Source of the DNA: Mesotaenium endlicherianum
Taxonomy: Eukaryota; Streptophyta; Zygnematophyceae; Zygnematales; Mesotaeniaceae
Assembly (NCBI GenBank): GCA_009602735.1
Contig: WELA01005980.1
Location: 721,644-750,491, forward strand
DNA: 28,848 bases
Direction of reading: 5' to 3'
Shown piece by piece: positions 18,643-28,848 of the stretch; within the stretch, counting starts at the first letter, position 1, and every line of letters starts with the position of its first letter. Position numbers and translations under genes: made by a program. Below the pieces are notes generated by a model. The model ran no database searches. It had not been told where the DNA came from and worked only from the letters and a program-made list of their open reading frames with translations.

Positions 18643-20000
18643 GCGCAAGTGGCAGCTCACATGCGTGCGCCAGGCCCAGGCCCGCTCAGAGCCTGTGCCC
18701 CTTACATCTTGCAGGACGCCCGCAACAAGTGGCGTCAGTATCAAGCCCACGCCCGCGCCAAACAGCCCCAGCCACCGCCTGGGCCTTTTTTTTGCCTCAC
18801 GCGCGACGACGTAAGGCGGGCCGTTGCAGCGCTGCGCATGGATCCACACCAGCACAGCAAGGCACGCACGTACCCGCCCTTAGCAAAGCCTGGCATTCCC
18901 ACTATGGGCTGTCGCCTGCTCCCGCCAATCTACACGGATCAGTAGGACGAGCGACCTGGCGGCATTGTCCTGGTGGAGTTGTTCGCCGGCATCGCCACTA
19001 GGCTGCTTGCCACGCTGCAGGCCGGCATTCCCGTTCGACGCTATGTCTACATTGACCCTGATGTCGAGGCGCAGCAGGTTGCCCGGCGGCAAATGGCACT
19101 GTGCCACGAGCGCTTCCCCAATCTCTTTCCTGCACAAGCCTTTTGGCACGTGCAGACAAATTGGCCTATGGACATCCGAGACATCACCGACGAGCACGTG
19201 ACTCGCCTCGGTCCGGTTGACCTCATCATCGTTGGCTGGGAGTGCCAGGGGTTCTCCATCGGGCCGCGGCGCCGCCCTCAACAACCCTTGCATCGTGCTC
19301 TTTTGGCACCTCTTTGGCGTCCTCAACCTCGTTGAGGATCGCCAGCCGCCCCACTCTCTCGCATGGATCTTGGAGAATGTGGCGGTGCGCAACGACGAGC
19401 GGGACAACGTTCGCGCCGACTTCGAGATTTGCAGCAGCTACCTCAGGCGCGAGGCCGTCATCAATGCCGCACAGATTGGCTTCTTTGCCCACTGCGTCCG
19501 GGCTTACTTCACCAACCTAGCCATGCCAGGCACGCTCGAGGCCCTGGCAGCCGCGCACCCACGCCACGACCGCAACGTCAACTCCATCCTTGATGCCGAG
19601 CGGCTGGCCCAGCGCGTGACTGCTCTGCCCCACCCGTAGCAGGCCCAGTGTGAGGTGCTCCGCAACGTCACGCGGGCTCTTCCTACATTCATTAGCCGTT
19701 ATGACAGCACTGCCTACGTGGATGCGGCCTGCGGCATGGTCATTGACCTCTCCACCAGCATGTACGAGCATCCGCGCGCTGTGGAGATGGAGCGTGCCAT
19801 GGGCTTCTCGCCGCATCCGACCCAGGTGGATGGTCTCACCGAGGTCAACCCATCCGGCTGTTGGGGCAGGCCATTGACGCCAACGTCTTGACATGGCTCC
19901 TCTTGCAGACCCAGGCCTTGATGCCCCTCTACGCCGAGGGCCGTCTCTTGAGCTTCCCCGCCGCCTGGACGAGCCTGACAACAGCTCCTCCGACAACAAC
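18643..20000 (+). pseudogene. Element D: C5 cytosine DNA methyltransferase
   Basis: A DNMT/Dcm-type cytosine-5 methyltransferase spread over three frames. Motif I: VELFAGIATRLLATLQAGI at 18973. Motif II: YIDPD. Motif IV: VGWECQGFS, with the catalytic Cys codon at 19243-19245 but Glu instead of the usual Pro before it. A frameshift lies near 19262-19285. Motif VI: ILENV at 19367-19381. Motif VIII-like: HCVRAYFTN near 19490, with Cys where Arg is common. Then ERAMGF near 19790, a second frameshift near 19850, and a motif X-like LGQAIDANVLTWLL at 19861. Stops TAG at 18943-18945 (just before motif I) and 19637-19639. Known function: transfer of methyl from S-adenosylmethionine to C5 of cytosine. 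This copy cannot make a full enzyme. It lies between protease and reverse transcriptase in the same orientation, so it was part of the element. Confidence 0.88.
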
Positions 20001-20339
20001 GGCACGCGTCCTCCGCCCGACACGCGCTGGCGGCCCCAGCGCGAGTGGCTTGCACCGTAGGCGCCGTTTTGTTGCCCGTATCAGGCACCACCCGCATCCA
20101 GCTCCAACTCTGGCTCGGTGGAGGAGGAGGAGGGAGGAGGCACAGCGGCCCATGAAGCTTCACCGTTCCCCCTTTTGTTTCGCTCTCGTGCGCCCTCAGG
20201 CAACCTCCGCAAGTCAGCTAGCAACCGCAGGACAGGTGCTAGCAGCAGGGTAGATGGTCTCCGGCGGCAGGCAAGTGTTGCCAGCAGCAAGACAGGGGCC
20301 TGCAGCATCGCAGGAGATGACAGGTGCAGGGAAGACGCC

Positions 20340-21892
20340 GCCCCCAGCAGCCCCTACTTGGAAGTTGGGGGGGACCCTTACCGAGGGACAAGTAGCGCAG
20401 CTGACGGAGATGCTAGACTCACGCCGCAGCACCAGCTTTGCCAGCGGCATGCACAACTTAGGGCTCTACACAGGCGACCCCATGAGGCTCCGCCTCAAGT
20501 TGGACGTGCCCATCATCCAGAGCGTTACCGCTATAGTCACTTTGAGAACGGCCTGATCAGCACGCAGACGGGCAAGCTGGAGGACAACCAACTTATTCGG
20601 GAGTCCTCCACTACCTACGCGGCGCCCACTGTCATGCCGGCAAAGAAGGACGCCTCAGGCAAGTGGTTGGAGAAGAGGATGTGCGGTGACTATCGTAAGC
20701 CAAACGAGGTCACGGAGGAGGACAGGTACCCTATGCGGACCCCCAACAAGATCTTTGATGACATTGGCACGTGTACCTGGTTCTCTGTGCTGGACTTGAG
20801 GCAAGGCTTCCACCAGATACCCATCGCAGAGGAGGATCAGCACAAGACGGCGTTTTGGGGGGCACAACGCCTCTACAAGTGGAGGGTGATGCCCTTTGGG
20901 TTGAAGAACGCTCCAGCCACCTTCCAGCGGGTCATGGACAAGGAGCTGGCAGGCCTGCCCTTTGCTTGGTGCTACATTGACAACGTGCTCGTCTTCAGTG
21001 AGACATTCGAGGAGGATGTGGCGCACATCACGGCACTCCCGGACCGTTTAGAGGCCGTTGGGCTCAAATGCTATCCAGGCAAATGTACCTTTGGGACCCG
21101 AGAGGTGGAGTACCTCGGGCATCTCCTCTCCTCCAGTGGGTTGGCCCCGTAGCTGGCCAAGATCTTGACCATCACAAGCATCTCGCCGCCGACCGACATC
21201 TCGCAGCTGAGGGCTTTCCTTGGGATTGCCAACTACTACTGTTGCTTCGTGCCTGGCTTCAACGAGCTTGCTAAGCCACTCAACAATTTGCTGCAAAGGG
21301 AGTAGCCTATATTTGGGGGAGAGAGCAGCAGGCAGCATTCGACAAGCTCAAGGAGCTGCTGGTGAGCACCCTAGTGTTGCAACCGCCCGACCGCTCAAAG
21401 CCCTTTATCCTCCACACTGACTGGTCACAGGCAGGGCTAGGCGTGGTGCTGGTACAAGAGCACGACAACTTCAAGCATGTGGTGGCATACGTCAGCCGCA
21501 ACCATAACCGCTCCGAGGCCAACTATGGCTCTTACGAGGGGGAGTGCCTGGCAGCGGTCTAGGTGATTGTGCACTTTAGGCATTACCTCAACGGTACTCA
21601 CTTCCGCCTCGTCACCGACCTCCGGCCGCTCGAGTGGCACATGACGCCGGAGCGCCTCACAAGCAAGTACGCGCGGTGGGCACTCATTTTGCAAGAGTAC
21701 ACGATCAACGTGCACCACCGCCCAGGCTCGACCAACATGGATACCGACAATCTCAGCCGCAACCCGCTACCTTCCTCAAGGGATCTGACAGTGGCCCGCC
21801 ACGACGAGGACGAGCCGATGGCCTGGCATGCGGCAACCTTCCTGGCCTTCACGGTCGGCAACGATGCACGACCCGCGGGTCCCAAATCGTAA
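20340..21892 (+). pseudogene. Element D: reverse transcriptase and RNase H
   Basis: It starts near LTEGQVAQLTEMLDS and shifts frame near 20524. It then runs through WFSVLDLRQGFHQIP, MPFGLKNAPATFQ and the palm motif, here YIDN (20973-20984) instead of YIDD, so the second catalytic Asp is Asn. A TAG at 21150-21152 precedes the thumb/connection (LRAFLGIANYY). A frameshift near 21298 leads into GREQQAAFDKLKELL. RNase H follows with acidic residues in HTDWSQAG, YEGECLAAV and VTDLRPLEW, with a TAG at 21560-21562 exactly where Trp is expected after LAAV. It ends with RPGSTNMDTDNLSR. The polymerase and RNase H copy RNA to DNA in the particle, but this copy is dead by several changes. Confidence 0.93.
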
Positions 21893-23225
21893 CATGGTGG
21901 TGGTCAACACGCGGTGCCTGGCACTGGCCGCAGCAGCAGAGCAGGACAGCTGGCAGCGCGGGCCCGAGGACGTGTGGGACGACGTTGTGTTGGTGCAATA
22001 CGTCGCCACTAAGGTGATGGCGCCTAGCACGGACTCGAGGGAGCGCGAGCGCGTCCTCAAGCGCAGTCGTGACTTTGTCTTCATGGAGGGGCGGCTAAGG
22101 CGAGTGATGGCAGACGGCTTACGTCCTGGTGGTACCTGAGCCTGCTATACGCAGTAAGCTGGTGCGCACAATGCATCAGGCCCTTGAACACTTCAATGTC
22201 AAGCGCACTCTCAGCCTCTTACAGGTCGAGTACTGGTGGCACGGCATGCCTAAGGTCGTGGCCGACGTTGTCAGCAGCTGCACCCTCTGCGACCGTGTGC
22301 GCTCAAGCTTCACAGCGCGCACCGTTGCGCTCAACCCCCTTCCCATACAAGGGTTGTTCTACAGGTGGTCCTTGGACTTGGCCGGGGAGTTGCCCAAGTC
22401 CCACCAAGGCAACCTCTACGCCTTGGTGATGATTGAGCTCTTGTCTAAGTGGATTGAGCTTGTGCCCTTGCCTAGCAAGGCCGGTGAGGGGATTGCTCAG
22501 GCTTTCCTTGATTTGGTCCTTAGCCGCTTTGGCGGCTGTACAGAGGTGCTAACCGACCAGGGCAATCCAGGGCAATTTTTAGAAAGCTGCTAGAGCGCTC
22601 TATGATTGACCACCGCACCACCTCCCGCAATCACCCCCAGGCTGACGACCTTGCAGAGCGCATGGTGCAGAACGTCAAGCTGGGGTTGCGCAAGTATTGC
22701 CTTACCCATGACAGCACCCATTGGGACAACGCACTCCCGTGGTTGGCTATGGGATACAGGTTCAGTCGGCAGGCCTCCTTGACCTTGTACTTGCCTTACT
22801 TTCTCCTCTATGGACGCCAGCCAATCCTGCCAGCAGCAGCAAGGATGGTGGCTGAGAGCGTCTTGGACTTGGACAGTCTTGAGACATGGAGTGCTCTTAT
22901 CGGGCAGCGTGCACAGCTTTCCTAGCGCCTGATGCCCATGGCCATGGACAACCTCAGCATCGCATAGCACCGTGACACGTTGAGGTATGCCATGACTCGT
23001 GGAGGAGCTTATCGTCCGTGGGTGTTGCAGCTTTCCGCAGGTGACTTCGTGTACCTGCGACGCCAAACGAAGAACACCCTCAACACCAGCAGCTCGCCAG
23101 TCATCCTGCGCGTCAAGCGTGCCTTGGCATCAGGTGTGCTGGAGCTAGAAGGCGCAGACGACCAATGGTCGTCTTCACAAGGACCACACGCAGAACTGTG
23201 GTCCATGTCATCTTCCCCACCTTGA
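21893..23225 (+). pseudogene. Element D: integrase with GPY/F-like C-terminal region
   Basis: A leader frame to 22139 (DVWDDVVLVQYV...) shifts near 22125 into the zinc module: MHQALEHFNVKRT, then CTLC. The core follows: LFYRWSLDLAG (first Asp), VLTDQG (second Asp), a frameshift near 22575, then HPQADDLAERM (Glu). Two TAG codons, 22923-22925 and 22965-22967, stand where Gln is plausible. The segment after them (AGDFVYLRRQTKNTL ... VILRVKRAL) resembles the strand-rich C-terminal module of Ty3/gypsy integrases. Integrase inserts the cDNA in the nucleus. The frame then changes near 23170 into the PHD finger. Confidence 0.9.
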
Positions 23226-23433
23226 CTTGCAGATTTGTCCCCGCGACGCGCGGCCGCCCAGGTATGCCACAGCCCTGAAGACCAAGATGCTGCTCTGCGA
23301 CAGCTGCGACCTCGACTTCCACATCCGTTGCCTCAACCCACCGCTGGAGCGCGTCCCCGCTGGCGACTGGTTTTGTAGTGGCTGCTCTGAGTTAGCTAGC
23401 GGTACTATTCTCAGCTCATCAGCTAGAGGCTGA
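23180..23433 (+). pseudogene. Element D: PHD finger at the integrase C-terminus
   Basis: The frame through 23433 reads CHLPHLDLQICPRD, then LLCDSCDLDFHIRCLNPPLERVPAGDWFCSGC. This is a C4HC3 PHD zinc finger (CDSC, FH, RC, WFCSGC), with an Asp where the second Cys of the first pair would be, so seven of eight ligands remain. PHD fingers of this form bind histone H3 tails. Here it takes the place that a chromodomain holds in chromoviruses such as element A. The stop is TGA at 23431-23433, followed by a G-rich tract. Integration targeting through chromatin is an inference from the family. Confidence 0.85.
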
Positions 23434-24814
23434 AAGCCGGGGGGGAATTAAAGCATTTGTCAGTTGACCTTCTTTTTGGCCTTAAGGCCACATGCATTTC
23501 CGTTTCCATTGCAACAAAGCCTGCTTGCCTACTTGTGTGTTGCTTATGCCGATTGGACGCACCCAACCCATAATGCACGACAGCTGTCATGACTCATTAG
23601 GTCGGGGCCGTCGCACCAAACTAAGCTACACGTGTGTCGACCATCAACCTAGGAAGGCCGACTTTGACTTGACTTTACGCATCCATACATTGACCTATGT
23701 TAGCATTCCAAATCGCTTAAGTGTGGAGTGCCGAGCCACCTTCCAAATGGCACCCGTTTCGCGTCATTTGGTCAAGTATTGATCGAGATGTTCGCGATCT
23801 AGTCCGCGCCACCTACCGACCCCTAGCGAAGTTCCGCCAAGGGCCACTTTGTGACTCAATGTGCCCAAAGGTCACATTGTTGGCCCTTTGTGACTCCAAG
23901 GACCCCAAGCCATTAGCATACAAATCCGTGAGCTTGATAAACTACACTTTGCATGCATTAGCATAGTATATGAGCACCATTAGAGCCATAACTTGGTGAC
24001 TGCATCACTCATCCCTATAGGAAGCTTCCTCAAGTTCCATGTGATTAATATGTATGACATTCACCATCAGTTGCCAATAAGTATATACAATAAAGGAAGC
24101 TAAAATTGAAGGCAGAGGAGATTAACATGCATCGCAAGAAAAAATGGACATATAGGCTAGAGGGCTTTGCACATCAACTATCAATAGAGGGATAGGAACT
24201 TAAAACTCATCATCTTCACAATGTTTTGTCTTAAAGCATGGGGGCATCTGCATTACGGCTCCAAAGGCTAAAAGGTTGGCTTTCGCAGATTCTTGGCAAG
24301 TGTTACATGTCATGATGTCACCAATACAGGAAAGAGGAGAAAGGATTTCTTCATCATATGCTGTGTCAAAACCTTTGAGCAATGGACATGCAAACTGACC
24401 AACCAAGAATACAGAAGCTGCAAGGCTGAACGAGAGACTATTAACATTGAGGAAGCACGAATGTATGAGCAGCATGCAAATTGCACGTTTGAGTTGGTAC
24501 GAATACGTTCACACTTCTTGCATCCACCCTATAAGATGTAAGTTGGAAGTCCAGCTTATTACAACTTGCTCGAACCTGGTGTCGGTTGGCCAAAAAATAT
24601 AGACGAGCAAGATTCAAGAGCCCATGTACGAGATGCCCCCCTCCCGCATTTTACTATACAATGAGAAAGAAAAAAGCTTTCTAGGCAAGTAGCAGTGGAG
24701 TAGTGGCAGTGGTGCAGGGTAGGATCAACGCAGGAACAAGAAGGCAAGGAAGATAAGAAGAAAGAGAGGTCTATGCTACTAGCACAACTATATGCATTTC
24801 CACTACATGTACGC
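23434..24814. other. Region between element D and the dehydrogenase gene, no gene recognised
   Basis: It begins with GAAAGCCGGGGGGGAATTAAAGC, a possible polypurine tract followed by what could be a diverged 3' LTR, though no TG start or partner LTR is visible. A CTTTGTGACTC motif occurs twice at about 23850-23895. From about 24060 the sequence is AT-rich with no recognisable frame and probably includes the 3' UTR of the minus-strand dehydrogenase. TGTAA on the minus strand at 24305-24301 would be a candidate polyadenylation signal if the host is a chlorophyte; this is weak. Confidence 0.45.
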
Positions 24815-28798
<3,984 letters not shown>

Positions 28799-28848
28799 CT
28801 GCTCGCATGCGCAGGGGGAGGGGGGAGAGGGGGAGAGGGAAGAGGGGG

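Larger units (their letters stand above)
12981..23450 (+). mobile_element. Element D: old Ty3/gypsy element with a DNA methyltransferase and PHD finger
   Basis: Strand + order: Ala/Pro-rich gag-like sequence, protease, Pro-rich segment, C5 cytosine methyltransferase, reverse transcriptase, RNase H, integrase, PHD finger, and a G-rich tract (CCGGGGGGGAA at about 23438-23448). Recognisable domains occur in the normal Ty3/gypsy order, but frames change many times and stops occur within them. Two LTR-B copies interrupt it at 13278-14292 and 15440-17137. No LTR of its own can be shown: the left edge joins element C near 12980 and the right edge is an estimate. It is the most decayed large element in the window and so probably the oldest of those whose coding parts are seen. 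Confidence 0.8.

Noticed and set aside
17172..22967. Reassignment of TAG to an amino acid (as UAR = Gln in some ulvophyte algae)
   Set aside because: At 21560 the expected residue is Trp, not Gln. The host dehydrogenase ends with TAG (24817-24815) exactly at its natural C-terminus. Element D also has frameshifts and dead active sites, so simple decay explains the stops.

Overview
The window is a nest of LTR retrotransposons next to one host gene and looks like nuclear DNA of a eukaryotic microalga. A green alga is my best guess, but no marker gene settles it. Reasons: several Ty3/gypsy elements of different ages, GT-AG introns of about 0.8-1.3 kb in the host gene, GC-rich exons, and a captured cytosine methyltransferase of a type previously reported in algal retrotransposons. 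There are no operons, ribosome binding sites, CRISPR arrays or rRNA genes.

Layout. (1) 1-4000: old debris on the + strand. It holds three copies of one LTR family (LTR-A: 1-382, 1521-2202, 2667-3012), a piece of Ty3/gypsy integrase (383-919) and a piece of reverse transcriptase (3603-4000) from an element called C here. (2) 4001-12902: a nearly complete 8.9 kb chromovirus-type Ty3/gypsy element on the minus strand (element A). It has two LTR-A copies, a 5-bp target duplication CACTC, an initiator-Met-tRNA-type primer binding site, gag, pol ending in a chromodomain, and an extra intact 558-566 aa gene (ORF3) between pol and the 3' LTR. Element A sits inside the RNase H region of element C, whose frame resumes at 12908. 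(3) About 12981-23450: an older, heavily mutated + strand Ty3/gypsy element (element D), ordered Ala/Pro-rich gag-like region, protease, Pro-rich region, C5 cytosine DNA methyltransferase, reverse transcriptase, RNase H, integrase, PHD finger. Two solo LTRs of a second family (LTR-B, about 1 kb) interrupt it, and the second LTR-B is itself interrupted by a solo LTR-A. (4) 23451-24814: no gene recognised. (5) 24815-28798, minus strand: the last four exons of a zinc-type medium-chain alcohol dehydrogenase; the 5' part lies beyond the window. Its 1.3 kb intron holds 1,099 consecutive C followed by N, almost certainly an assembly artefact.

How the parts fit. Each insertion can be ordered by who interrupts whom: C is older than A; D is older than LTR-B, which is older than the solo LTR-A. 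The damage in A and D is mostly C:G to T:A. It includes Arg CGA to TGA stops in A, and catalytic Asp to Asn changes at CpG in both the protease and reverse transcriptase of D, as expected of cytosine-methylated, silenced elements. A carries a chromodomain, while D carries a DNA methyltransferase and a PHD finger, so the nest holds two different ways for a retroelement to engage chromatin. The best candidates for something undescribed are ORF3 of element A, with its apparent own intron, TATA-like box and second polypurine tract, and the methyltransferase/PHD architecture of element D.
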